From positions 2,914,001 through 2,978,000 of the forward strand of contig NZ_CP053073.1 in the NCBI RefSeq assembly GCF_013003985.1: a stretch of 64,000 bases of DNA. Reading direction: 5' to 3'. How positions within the stretch are numbered: position 1 is the first letter of the stretch; each line of letters begins with the position of its first letter. The position numbers and the translations under genes were made by a program. Origin of the DNA: Usitatibacter palustris (GTDB taxonomy: Bacteria; Pseudomonadota; Gammaproteobacteria; Burkholderiales; Usitatibacteraceae). This document shows, in pieces, positions 8,480 to 18,034 of this stretch. The notes beneath the pieces are model-generated. The model had not been told where the DNA came from, searched no databases, and saw only the letters and a program-made list of their open reading frames with translations.

Positions 8480-9886
8480 ATGGACCGTCGCCGCTTCCTG
8501 CAGGCCACGGCGCTCGCGGCGCTGTCGACACCTGCAGCGCGCGCGCAGGCGGCGCAGGGCCCGCTCGTCACAGACGTCTCCCAGCTCGAGGCCACCCGCG
8601 TCGCGGCCGAGATCCGGCCGCGCTCCGCCGACGACGTGAGGGCCGCGCTGCGCAATCGCTCCGGAACCATCTGCCTGGGCGGCGGGCGCTACAGCATGGG
8701 CGGACAGATCGCCTCGCCCGGCGCACTGCACCTCGACATGCGCGCGATGAATCGCGTCGTGTCGCTCGATCGGGAACGCCGCGTGATTCGCGTGCAGGCG
8801 GGAATGACGTGGCGCGATCTCCAGGAAGCGATCGATCCGCACGATCTGTCGGTGAAGATCATGCAGAGCTACAGCAACTTCACGGTCGGCGGATCGGTGT
8901 CCGTGAACTGCCACGGGCGCTACGTCGGCAAGGGCCCGCTCGTGAATTCCGTGCGTGCGCTGCAGGTGGTGGCCGCGGACGGGCAGGTCCTGGAGCTGAC
9001 CCGATCGCGCGAGCCCGAGCTCTTCGGCGCAGCGTTCGGAGGCTACGGCGGGCTGGGGGTGATTACGGAGGTCGAACTCGACCTGGATCCCAACGTCCGC
9101 ATGGAGCGCGTCGTCGTGGATGTCCCGCTCGAGGAATATCCGGCGTACTTCAAGAACAAGGTGCTGTCCGATCCGCGCGCGATCCTCCACAACGCCGATC
9201 TCTCATCGCCAGCATTCGCCAATCCGCGCACGACCACCTGGCTCGCCACGGAAAAACCGCCCACCGATGCGAAGCGCCTGGTACCCAAGGGCCTCGACTA
9301 CACGCTCGAGAAGAACGCCATCTGGGCGATCAGCGAGCTTCCCGGGGGCGACCGCCTGCGCGAAAGCCTCGCGAAGAGTCGCCTCGCGGATCGGCCGGTG
9401 ATCTGGCGCAATCTCGAAGCCAGCCTCGATGTCGCCTCGCTCGAACCCCACACGCGATCGTTGTCGACCTACCTGCTGCAGGAATACTTCGTGCCTCTCC
9501 GCGGTTTTGCGCCCTTTGCGCGCGGACTGGCCCGCATCCTGAAGGAGCGCGGCACGGGCGCGTTGAATGTCTCGATCCGCCACTCACCGGCCGACACCAC
9601 CGCGCTACTGAGCTGGGCCCCCGAGGAGGCGTACTCGTTCGTGATCTATTACAAGCAGCGCACCAGCGCTGCCGCGATTGCCGAGTCCGGCCAATGGACC
9701 CGGGAGCTCATCGAGCTCGCGCTATCGCTGGGGGGACGCCATTACCTTCCCTATCGCCTCGAGGCGACGCGCGAGCAATTCGAGCGCGCGTATCCGGCTG
9801 CCCGTACCTACGCCGCACTGAAGGCGCGCGTCGATCCCCAGGGGCGATTCACCAACCGGTTGTTGGAGAAATACCTGCCGCGCTAA
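8480..9886 (+). CDS. Tat-exported FAD-binding oxidoreductase (PCMH family)
   Basis: 468 residues. The N-terminus has a twin-arginine signal, DRRRFLQATALAAL. The next part is an FAD-binding PCMH domain with CLGGGRYSMGG, the NFTVGGSVSVNCHG segment and GYGGLGVITEVEL. The C-terminal region resembles aldonolactone oxidases (ALO/L-gulonolactone type), with a GGRHYLPY segment where the family often has a His-x-x-Lys motif. The substrate is therefore likely a sugar lactone or alditol, but this is an inference. With the sugar dehydrogenase just upstream it could act on the product of that enzyme. It shares a CTAA with the stop codon of the convergent SPFH gene. Confidence 0.82.
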   Translation: MDRRRFLQATALAALSTPAARAQAAQGPLVTDVSQLEATRVAAEIRPRSADDVRAALRNRSGTICLGGGRYSMGGQIASPGALHLDMRAMNRVVSLDRERRVIRVQAGMTWRDLQEAIDPHDLSVKIMQSYSNFTVGGSVSVNCHGRYVGKGPLVNSVRALQVVAADGQVLELTRSREPELFGAAFGGYGGLGVITEVELDLDPNVRMERVVVDVPLEEYPAYFKNKVLSDPRAILHNADLSSPAFANPRTTTWLATEKPPTDAKRLVPKGLDYTLEKNAIWAISELPGGDRLRESLAKSRLADRPVIWRNLEASLDVASLEPHTRSLSTYLLQEYFVPLRGFAPFARGLARILKERGTGALNVSIRHSPADTTALLSWAPEEAYSFVIYYKQRTSAAAIAESGQWTRELIELALSLGGRHYLPYRLEATREQFERAYPAARTYAALKARVDPQGRFTNRLLEKYLPR

Positions 9887-10269
9887 CGCTTGAGCGCCAC
9901 GCTCTCGACGTGGAGGCCCCAGGCGCCGATCGCGTCGTTCAAGCGCTTCTTCAGCGCATCCTCGATGCCCTTGCGTTCGAAGACCAGCGCGTCCGCACCG
10001 CGCCCCGCGAGCTCTCCCTTGACGGACGTTTCGGTAAGCGTCTGCATCGCGGCGCGAAAATCAGCCACGGCGAGCAGCGCCTTGCCCGGATCCACGACGC
10101 GGTAGATCACGGTCACGTTCGGGAGATCGAGCGTCACCGGGCGGATGTCCATGCGGTTCATCGTCTGCACGGCCGGAATGAGCACCACCCATCCCGGACC
10201 CTTCACGCCCGAGAAACGTCCCAGCGTGAAGATCACCGCGCGCTCGTGCTCGGCGAGCTTGTGGATCAC
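9883..10269 (-). CDS. Mini SPFH/band 7 (stomatin-like) protein
   Basis: Only 128 residues, against about 250 or more for stomatin-like proteins. The matching segments are VIFTLGRFSGVKGPGWVVLIP, the MDIRPVTLDLP strand and VIYRVVDPGKAL, which are classical SPFH signatures. The usual stretch between the DVPP-like strand and the YFRVVDP strand (with a Q-V-T-D-N motif in stomatins) is missing here, and the N-terminal membrane anchor and long C-terminal coiled coil are absent. The GTG start at 10269 overlaps the stop of the TPP-enzyme gene (GTGA), so its place in the operon looks deliberate. Function unknown. Confidence 0.75.
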   Translation of the reverse strand: MIHKLAEHERAVIFTLGRFSGVKGPGWVVLIPAVQTMNRMDIRPVTLDLPNVTVIYRVVDPGKALLAVADFRAAMQTLTETSVKGELAGRGADALVFERKGIEDALKKRLNDAIGAWGLHVESVALKR

Positions 10270-11939
10270 GTCTTCTTCGCGGCGGCGGCACGCAGGCCGT
10301 CGAGCGTGGCATTGGGCGTGATCGCCTGCGGGTCGATGCGCAGCTCGATCACCGCGGGCTTGCCCGAGGCGATGGCGCGCTCGAGGGCCGGCGCGAACTG
10401 CGCGGTCTCCTCGACGATTTCACCGACGGCGCCGAACGCGCGCGCGAATGCGGCGAAATGCGGATTCACCAGGTCCGTGCCCACGACGCGACCCGGGTAG
10501 TGCTTCTCCTGGTGCATGCGGATCGTGCCGTACATGCCGTTGTTGATCACGAGGATGATCACCGCCGCGTCGTACTGCACCGCGGTGGCGAGCTCCTGGC
10601 CGGTCATGAGGAAGTCGCCGTCACCGGAGAAACAAACCACCGCGCGTTTTGGCTCCGCGATCTTCGCGCCGATCGCGGCAGGCACGCCGTAACCCATCGC
10701 GCCCGAGGTCGGTGCGAGCTGCGTGCGAAAGCCGGTATAGCGATGGAAGCGATGCAGCCACACGGAGAAGTTGCCCGCACCGTTGGTGTAGATCGTGTCC
10801 TCGGGCATCACCTTGTCGAGATGCTCGACGACGGACCACATCTGCAGGCGCCCGGGCATCTCCTTCTTCGCGATCCAGGCTTCGTAATCGGCGCGCGCGC
10901 CCGAGGTCTCCGAAGCCCACGCGGACGAGTCGAGCGGCGCCATGGCCGAAGCCGCGAGGGCGAATGGGCCCGCGTCGGAGACGATCGCGAGCTCGGGCTG
11001 GTACACGCGCCCGAGCTCCGCGGCGTCGGGGTACACGTGCACGAGCTTCTGCTTGGGCACCGGAGAGGAAAGCAGCGTGTAGCCGCTCGTCGTCATCTCG
11101 CCCAGGCGCGCGCCCACGACCAGCAGGAGATCCGCCATGCGCACGCGGTTCGCGAGCACGGGGTTGATGCCGATGCCCACGTCGCCCACGTAGTTCGGGT
11201 CGCGGTTGTCGAAGAGATCCTGGTAGCGGAAGTCCGCACCGACGGGAAGCTTGTTGGCGTGCGCGAACTTCGCGAAGTCCTCGCACGCTTGCCTCGACCA
11301 GCCGGATCCGCCAACGATGGCGAGCGGACGGCGCGCGGCGGCGAGCATCTCGCGCAGCCGGTTCATGTCGCCCGTGCCTGGGTGCGCCTCGGGCGCCTTC
11401 ACCGGCCTCGCGTCGGCGACCGTCGCCGACTGCGAGAGCATGTCCTCGGGAAGCGCCAGGACGACGGGGCCACGCCGGCCGGACGTCGCGACGTTCCACG
11501 CGCGCGCGATGTACTCGGGAATGCGCTCGACCGAATCGATGCGCGCGGCCCACTTGGCGGCGGGCGCGAACATCGCCGCGAAGTCCACCTCCTGGAAGGC
11601 CTCGCGGTGGCGGAAGTCGCTGCCCACGTCGCCGATGAAGAGGATCATCGGCGTGGAATCCTGGAATGCCGTGTGGACGCCGATCGCCGCCTGCGCGGCA
11701 CCGGGCATGCGCGTGACGAGGCAGATGCCGGGCTTGCCGGTGAGCTTGCCGTACGCCTCGGCCATGTTGGAGGCACCCGCTTCGTGGCGGCACGTCACCA
11801 GCTTGAACTTCTCGCGATGCTCGTAGAACGCGTCCAGCACCGAGAGGAAGCTCTCGCCCGGAACGCTGAACGCGAGATCCGCGCCGTGCAACATCAACTG
11901 CTCGACGAGGATGCGGCCGCCCTCCCGAGGCGCAATCAC
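10266..11939 (-). CDS. Thiamine-diphosphate enzyme, acetolactate synthase-like
   Basis: 557 residues with the three-domain TPP enzyme plan. The N-terminal Pyr domain has the catalytic glutamate in TCRHEAGASNMAEAY; the central domain has IVGGSGWS; the C-terminal PP domain has the cofactor motif starting GDGDFLMTGQELATA and ending NNGMYG. It is related to the catalytic subunit of acetohydroxyacid synthase but stands without an ilvH-type regulatory subunit, so an alternative such as a sulfoacetaldehyde-, oxalyl- or benzoylformate-type reaction is possible. The GTG start overlaps the traB stop (GTGA) and its own stop overlaps the GTG of the mini-SPFH gene. Confidence 0.85.
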   Translation of the reverse strand: MIAPREGGRILVEQLMLHGADLAFSVPGESFLSVLDAFYEHREKFKLVTCRHEAGASNMAEAYGKLTGKPGICLVTRMPGAAQAAIGVHTAFQDSTPMILFIGDVGSDFRHREAFQEVDFAAMFAPAAKWAARIDSVERIPEYIARAWNVATSGRRGPVVLALPEDMLSQSATVADARPVKAPEAHPGTGDMNRLREMLAAARRPLAIVGGSGWSRQACEDFAKFAHANKLPVGADFRYQDLFDNRDPNYVGDVGIGINPVLANRVRMADLLLVVGARLGEMTTSGYTLLSSPVPKQKLVHVYPDAAELGRVYQPELAIVSDAGPFALAASAMAPLDSSAWASETSGARADYEAWIAKKEMPGRLQMWSVVEHLDKVMPEDTIYTNGAGNFSVWLHRFHRYTGFRTQLAPTSGAMGYGVPAAIGAKIAEPKRAVVCFSGDGDFLMTGQELATAVQYDAAVIILVINNGMYGTIRMHQEKHYPGRVVGTDLVNPHFAAFARAFGAVGEIVEETAQFAPALERAIASGKPAVIELRIDPQAITPNATLDGLRAAAAKKT

Positions 11940-12850
11940 AGTTGCTTCACCACGAATCCGCGCTTGCGCAGCAGCTCGACCAGGCCACGCGGGCCCGCCA
12001 TGTGCAGCGCGCCCACCGCGATGAAGTGCGGCTTGCGCGCTTCACCCAGGTAGCCCTCGATCTTCTTCACCATCGCGTCGTGCCGCGCCCAGATGAACAT
12101 CTCCTCGAATTCCTTGGCGCCCGGCACGTCGTCGTTGTACTTGCGCGCGATCTCGAGCAGGAGATTGGCATCGCCCGACTGCCAGGCGTTCACCATGCCG
12201 GTGATCTGTTCGCTCGTGAGCCCGCTCTCGATCGCCTTCATCGTCCCGGTGAAGATCTGCCGGTTCTGCTCGGGCGTGAGCGAACCGATGAGCGCGCTCT
12301 GCGTCTCCACGCCCTCGATCTCGATGAGCGGCTTCAATTCGGCCCTCGCCTTCTGGATGAGATAGGCATCGACCCCGAAATTCGGAAGGTAGCCCAGCCG
12401 CCCCCATTCGCTGAACACGAGCATCGAAACCGCGCTGAAGGGCTTCAACTGGCGCAGCGGCGCCTCGGGAAGCGAATACCTCGCGAGGTGCTTCTTGAAG
12501 CGCGCGTACTCCTCCGGACCCACGGCCGTCTCGAGGTTGGACGGCGGCGCGTACATGAGCAGGGGCGCGGACTTCATCATCGCTTCCTGGTCGGTGATGT
12601 CGGCTTCGACGACGAGCACCTTCGATTCCGTGAAGGCCTTCTCGACGACCTCGGGCAACGGGAACCAGTCCTTCTTGCCCGCGTGGATGGTGCCGAACAG
12701 GTAGACCTTGTTCGTGAGCGACGACACCTCCCACAGGAAATTCTTCCTCTCGCCGCTTGCGGCCGGCGCCGAGGTCGGGGCCTGCGCCTGCGCCGAGGAA
12801 CCGGCGAGCGACACGAGGAGCGCGGCGAATGCGCCGGCGATTCGGGACAT
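11936..12850 (-). CDS. TraB/GumN family protein, exported
   Basis: 304 residues with a signal peptide ending SSAQAQ. The TraB/GumN (PF01963) signatures are present: VYLFGTIHAG at the start of the mature domain, the FGVDAYLIQKA helix, GVETQ, and the end IAVGALHMAGPRGLVELL, with the paired conserved histidine-containing and glutamate motifs of the TIKI-like metallopeptidase fold. The substrate is unknown. I chose the ATG at 12850, which overlaps the last base of the greB stop (TGATG), over one 21 bases upstream; it gives the better signal peptide. It is the third gene of the overlapping marC chain. Confidence 0.87.
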   Translation of the reverse strand: MSRIAGAFAALLVSLAGSSAQAQAPTSAPAASGERKNFLWEVSSLTNKVYLFGTIHAGKKDWFPLPEVVEKAFTESKVLVVEADITDQEAMMKSAPLLMYAPPSNLETAVGPEEYARFKKHLARYSLPEAPLRQLKPFSAVSMLVFSEWGRLGYLPNFGVDAYLIQKARAELKPLIEIEGVETQSALIGSLTPEQNRQIFTGTMKAIESGLTSEQITGMVNAWQSGDANLLLEIARKYNDDVPGAKEFEEMFIWARHDAMVKKIEGYLGEARKPHFIAVGALHMAGPRGLVELLRKRGFVVKQL

Positions 12851-13458
12851 CACTTCACGTTGGGGGACCATGTGCTTCTCACGGGTTGGAAAGCGTCGAT
12901 CGGAACGGCTTCGTAGCGCACTTCGAGAATCTCGAGCTCCTTGTTTCCCTCGGGCGTATGCAGCGTCACGGTATCGCCCTCGCGCGCCTTGATGACGGAG
13001 CGCGCCACCGGCGAGACCCAGCTGATGCGCCCGCGCGTGAGATCGGTTTCATCGATGCCCACGATGGTCACGACCTGCGAGGGGCCGCCATTGACCGTGT
13101 ACTCGACCGTGGCGCCGAAGAACACCTGGTCGGTGTCCTCGCGCGTGGCCGGATCGACGACCTCGGTGTTCTCGAGGCGGCGCGTGAGGTAGCGGATGCG
13201 CTTGTCGATTTCGCGAAGGCGCTTCTTGCCGTAGAGGTAGTCGCCGTTCTCCGAGCGGTCGCCGTTCTTCGCGGCCCACGAAACGATGCCGGTGATCTCC
13301 GGGCGCTCGGCGTTGACCAGCCATCTCAATTCATCGCGAAGCCTGCGCGCGCCGTCGGGCGTCATGTAGTTCCGGGAGCCCGGCGGGATCGGGTTCTCTT
13401 CTTCGGCATCGAGATCCTCGGGCGGTTCCGCATCTTCGCGCGTGAAGGCCTTGCTCAT
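12850..13458 (-). CDS. greB: Transcription elongation factor GreB
   Basis: GreB binds the secondary channel of RNA polymerase and stimulates cleavage of backtracked transcripts. The coiled-coil tip with the two acidic residues is in NGDRSENGDYLYGKKRLREID, cut here as NGDRSENGDYLYGKK, and the IRYLTRRLE helix that follows is the GreB rather than the GreA form. The FKBP-like domain ends at about residue 180. The protein is 202 residues, longer than usual GreB (about 160): there is a charged N-terminal extension of some 30 residues and a C-terminal extension VPIDAFQPVRSTWSPNVK. Its ATG overlaps the marC stop (ATGA). Confidence 0.9.
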   Translation of the reverse strand: MSKAFTREDAEPPEDLDAEEENPIPPGSRNYMTPDGARRLRDELRWLVNAERPEITGIVSWAAKNGDRSENGDYLYGKKRLREIDKRIRYLTRRLENTEVVDPATREDTDQVFFGATVEYTVNGGPSQVVTIVGIDETDLTRGRISWVSPVARSVIKAREGDTVTLHTPEGNKELEILEVRYEAVPIDAFQPVRSTWSPNVK

Positions 13459-14054
13459 GCGGCGAGCCCCTTCACGAAGGCGCGGATGCCGGTGAGCAGC
13501 ATCTCGATCGCGATCGCCGTGAGCAGCAGGCCCATCAGCCGCTCGACCGCCGTCATCGCGCGTTCGCCCATCCAGCGCTGCAGGCGATCGCCCATCGCGA
13601 GCACCACCGTCGAGATCGCCATCGCCACCGTGATCGCCGCGGCCCACATGCCGACCTTGCTCGGCTCACGGGTCGCCATGAGCATCACGGTCGCGAGCGC
13701 GGAGGGGCCCGCGATGAAGGGCACGGCCACGGGCACGATGAAGGGCTCGCCGACGGGGCCGGCGCCGAAGGCGCCATCCGGATGACCGAAGACCATGCGG
13801 ATCGCGATCATGAAGAGGATGATGCCGCCGGCGATCGTGAGCGACGTCTCCGACAGGCTCATGAGCGCGAGGAACGTCTTGCCGAAGAACATGAAGACGA
13901 GCAGCAGCACGAACGCGATGAAGCACTCGCGCAGCACGACGCGGCGCCGACGCTCGGGCGGCGTCCCCGCGAGCACGGCGTTGACCAGCGGGACGTTGCC
14001 GAAGGGGTCGGTGACCAGCAGTAGCAGGACTACCGCGGAAAGGAACTCGTTCAC
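13455..14054 (-). CDS. MarC-family inner membrane protein
   Basis: 199 residues, six hydrophobic segments, from the GTG at 14054 (a longer frame upstream adds non-hydrophobic residues and is unlikely). The MarC (UPF0056) signatures VTDPFGNVPL in the first helix region and GGIILFMIAIRM in the middle, and PFIAGPSAL in the second half, are clear. The name comes from the E. coli marC locus, but a role in multidrug resistance has not held up, and the transported compound, if any, is unknown. First gene of the five-gene overlapping chain marC-greB-traB-TPP enzyme-mini SPFH. Confidence 0.88.
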   Translation of the reverse strand: MNEFLSAVVLLLLVTDPFGNVPLVNAVLAGTPPERRRRVVLRECFIAFVLLLVFMFFGKTFLALMSLSETSLTIAGGIILFMIAIRMVFGHPDGAFGAGPVGEPFIVPVAVPFIAGPSALATVMLMATREPSKVGMWAAAITVAMAISTVVLAMGDRLQRWMGERAMTAVERLMGLLLTAIAIEMLLTGIRAFVKGLAA

Positions 14055-14176
14055 CAGGCACCCGCAGTGGAATTTGAGGCAGTCGCGAATGATAACGGGA
14101 TATGGCTCGCGAAGCGCGGATGCCGGACCTTCACGGTAAACTCGCCGCAAACACATCCAAAATGCCGGAGGAGATC

Positions 14177-15145
14177 ATGCAACGTCCGTTCGCACGCCTC
14201 GCCGCAGCCCTCGCCTGTTTCGCCGCCACCTTTGCCTGGTCGCAGGCCTTTCCCAACAAGCCCATCAAGATGATCGTGCCGTTCCCGCCGGCGGGTTCGA
14301 CCGACATCTCCGCGCGCGCCGTCGCCTCCAAGCTCGGCGAGCGCCTCGGGCAACCGGTCGTCATCGAGAACAAGCCCGGCGCCGGCGGCAACATCGGCGG
14401 CGAGCAGGCGGCCAAGTCGCCGGCCGACGGCTACACGCTCTTCGTGGGCACGGTCGGGACGAACGCGATCAACGCGAGCCTCTACTCGAAGATGCCCTTT
14501 GATCACCTCAAGGATTTCGCCTCGGTGATCCTGCTGTCGAAGACGCCCAACGTCCTCGTGGTCCATCCCGCGTTCCCGCCGAAGACGGTGAGGGAGCTCA
14601 TCGATCTGGCGAAGGCGAAGCCCGACACGGTGACGTTCGCCTCGAGCGGCAACGGCACGTCGATCCACCTTTCGGGCGAGCTCTTCAAGTCGATGGCCGG
14701 CGTGAAGATGACGCACATCCCCTACAAGGGCAGCGGCCCGATGCTCATCGACGTGATGGGCGGCCAGGTGAACCTCACGTTCGACAACCTCTCGGCGGCG
14801 ATCCAGCACATCCGCAGCGGGAAGCTGCGCGCGCTCGCGATCACCACCGCGACGCGTTCGCCCGCGCTGCCGGATCTGCCCACGGTCGCCGAAGCCGGCG
14901 TTCCCGGCTACGACTCGTCGTCGTGGAACGCGATCTTCGTTCCCGCGGGTACGCCCAAGGCGGTGATCGATCGACTGGCGAAGGAGCTCGACGCCATCCT
15001 CACGTCGGAAGAAACGCGGAAGTTCTTCGCCGACCAGGGCGCGGAATCGGGCGGCGGCACGCCCGCGCAGCTCGACGAGTTCGTGCGTTCGGAAACGGCC
15101 AAGTGGGCCAAGGCCGTGAAGGACTCCGGCGCGAAGGTCGATTGA
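14177..15145 (+). CDS. Bug/TctC-type periplasmic solute-binding receptor
   Basis: 322 residues from the ATG at 14177, which has GGAGGAG a few bases upstream and a proper signal peptide (FARLAAALACFAATFAWSQ). The mature part has PNKPIKMIVPFPPAGSTD, the GAGGNIG loop, ADGYTL and the VPGYDSSSW segment of the tripartite tricarboxylate receptor (Bug) family, which bind carboxylates or other small molecules. No membrane TctAB partner is near, as is normal for the many orphan Bug receptors of betaproteobacteria. The stop codon TGA lies inside the left arm of the palindrome at 15142-15238. Confidence 0.9.
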   Translation: MQRPFARLAAALACFAATFAWSQAFPNKPIKMIVPFPPAGSTDISARAVASKLGERLGQPVVIENKPGAGGNIGGEQAAKSPADGYTLFVGTVGTNAINASLYSKMPFDHLKDFASVILLSKTPNVLVVHPAFPPKTVRELIDLAKAKPDTVTFASSGNGTSIHLSGELFKSMAGVKMTHIPYKGSGPMLIDVMGGQVNLTFDNLSAAIQHIRSGKLRALAITTATRSPALPDLPTVAEAGVPGYDSSSWNAIFVPAGTPKAVIDRLAKELDAILTSEETRKFFADQGAESGGGTPAQLDEFVRSETAKWAKAVKDSGAKVD

Positions 15146-15238
15146 ATTAAAGGGGTCAGGTTAGTTTTTCTACCTGTCCCCTTTTTTCAGGGGAAAAAGG
15201 GGACAGGTAGAAAAACTAACCTGACCCCTTTAATTCAA
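15142..15238. repeat. 45-bp perfect palindrome carrying GGGGTCAG (P1)
   Basis: Arms 15142-15186 and 15194-15238 are perfect reverse complements of 45 bases, separated by seven (TCAGGGG). The outer part of the arm contains AAAGGGGTCAGGTTAG and the inner part, on the other strand, AAAAAGGGGACAGGTAG, so the arm looks like two versions of one module. It lies exactly between convergent genes: the Bug stop (15143-15145) is in the left arm and the YjbR stop (15216-15218) in the right. In RNA it would form a very stable hairpin from either strand, so it can serve as a two-way terminator. Confidence 0.9.
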
Positions 15239-15568
15239 GCTGGAGCTTCTTCGGGAGCTTCGCGACGATCAGCTCGCGCGAGCGCGCGATGAGGGTCTTC
15301 AGGTCGGCATCGGCCAGGCTCTTGTAGTCCTGCACCAGCACCCATTTCGCGCGCGCGAGGTACGGCGCCGGAATGATGCCCTTGCGATCGGTGAGCTCGA
15401 GGAAGCGATGGTCATCGACCTTGAAGCCCAGGCCCGCTTCCTTGTGGCTCGGATCGCCGACGACGGCGAACATCCTCCCGCCGACCGAGTAGACGTGGTC
15501 CGCGCCCCACTTGAGGTCGTAGGTCGCGCCCTTGAGCGAAGCGCAGTACTTGCGCGCGGCCGCCGGCG

Positions 15569-15572
<4 letters not shown>
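15216..15572 (-). CDS. MmcQ/YjbR family protein
   Basis: 118 residues, the usual size, from a GTG that overlaps the ftsB stop (GTGA). Features of the MmcQ/YjbR family (a CyaY-like fold, DNA-binding suggested for some) are the [18 protein letters not shown] opening, the MFAVVG strand and the [11 protein letters not shown] and [11 protein letters not shown] segments. Its last residues, about KGSG, and its stop codon are encoded by the right arm of the 45-bp palindrome, so the natural C-terminus may have been replaced when the palindrome arrived. Function in this operon (eno-ftsB-yjbR-like) unknown. Confidence 0.82.
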
Positions 15573-17121
<1,549 letters not shown>

Positions 17122-17240
17122 TCAGGCTTCCGGGCAGTGGTGGGCGATTTGTCAGGGCCTAATTCTACGGCAACAAACCGTGACACAAGGGCGTTCCGGC
17201 GCGTCGATAATCGTCCCTGCGAAGGAATGGAGGTTCGACC

Positions 17241-17450
17241 ATGCGTAGCGTCTACCGCCCGATCACGCTTGCCCTGGCCCTCATGGCCGCCGCGGCGTTC
17301 GTGCCTGCGCAAGCCGGTGAAGGGTCCGACTGCCCACGCGCGAACCCACCTCAGCCGACCAAGGCGGCCGCCCCCAAGGCGCCCACCACCGCCGCCGCCG
17401 AACCCGAGAAGAAGGAAGGCCTGCGCCGCTTCAAGCTTGAGGCGCTCTAG
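17241..17450 (+). CDS. Small exported protein of unknown function
   Basis: 69 residues, with an ATG preceded by a good ribosome site (ATGGAGG, 8 bases away). A signal peptide ends at PAQAGEG; the mature part of about 43 residues is Pro/Ala/Lys-rich with one cysteine and no recognisable domain. It ends four bases before the stop of the convergent gene. Base composition matches the surroundings. I accept it as a gene because of the ribosome site and the clean signal peptide, not because of any match. Confidence 0.6.
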   Translation: MRSVYRPITLALALMAAAAFVPAQAGEGSDCPRANPPQPTKAAAPKAPTTAAAEPEKKEGLRRFKLEAL

Positions 17451-17454
17451 GGAC

Positions 17455-17934
17455 TTACTGGATTTTGCGTTCGAGGATCATGGCGAGCTTCTTCGCCTGA
17501 TCCGGGTCGCGATCGGTCACCTTCTCCACGCCGACCGACAGCTGGATCCACGTCTTGCCCTTGCGCAGGTTCATCTGGCCGGTCTTCCCGCTCCAGAACG
17601 CTTCCGCGCCCGAGATCAGCATGGGCTTCGTCTGGACCGCGAGGCGATGCTCGTCGAAGGCCTTCTGCACCTCCGATTCGGCCTTGCCGGACTTGAACGT
17701 GACGATGGCCGCCACGGTCTTGCCGTCCTTGAACCCGTCGTACTTGCACGTCGGGATCGGTGCCTTCGGGTTGCGCTTCACCTTCGGATTCACCGGCTCG
17801 GGTGCGGCTGTGGTGCCCAACGCGGCTTCGGCATCGGCCTGGGTGAAGACTTCGCAGGCATCGAAGGCGTCCTGCGCCCACAGGCTCGGTGCGGCGAACA
17901 CTGCCGCGATGAACAACGGAATGGTCATTCGCAT
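17455..17934 (-). CDS. Exported protein of unknown function
   Basis: 159 residues from an ATG with AAGGAG about 8 bases upstream. It has a signal peptide (MTIPLFIAAVFAAPSLWAQ) and a mature domain that starts DACEVFTQADAEAALG, a pattern seen in DUF3558-like and related exported domains: a cysteine, then a helix with AxAALG, later a second cysteine (TCKYDG). Later segments are FKDGKTVAAIVTFKSG and AEAFWSGKTGQMNLRKG. The two cysteines may form a disulfide. Function unknown; the match to a named family is weak. Confidence 0.7.
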   Translation of the reverse strand: MRMTIPLFIAAVFAAPSLWAQDAFDACEVFTQADAEAALGTTAAPEPVNPKVKRNPKAPIPTCKYDGFKDGKTVAAIVTFKSGKAESEVQKAFDEHRLAVQTKPMLISGAEAFWSGKTGQMNLRKGKTWIQLSVGVEKVTDRDPDQAKKLAMILERKIQ

Positions 17935-18034
17935 CGGTTCAGCTCCTTCGCGCGCCACGGGTTCGGTTTTCTTGCGGCCCTTGTTCTTGTTGGAGCCAAT
18001 AATACCGGAGCGACGCTCGGCCCCCCTCTCACGC

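Noticed and set aside
10266..11939. Naming the TPP enzyme ilvB/ilvI
   Set aside because: No small subunit gene, no ilvC nearby, and unrelated operon partners. The family includes several other reactions, so no gene symbol is given.
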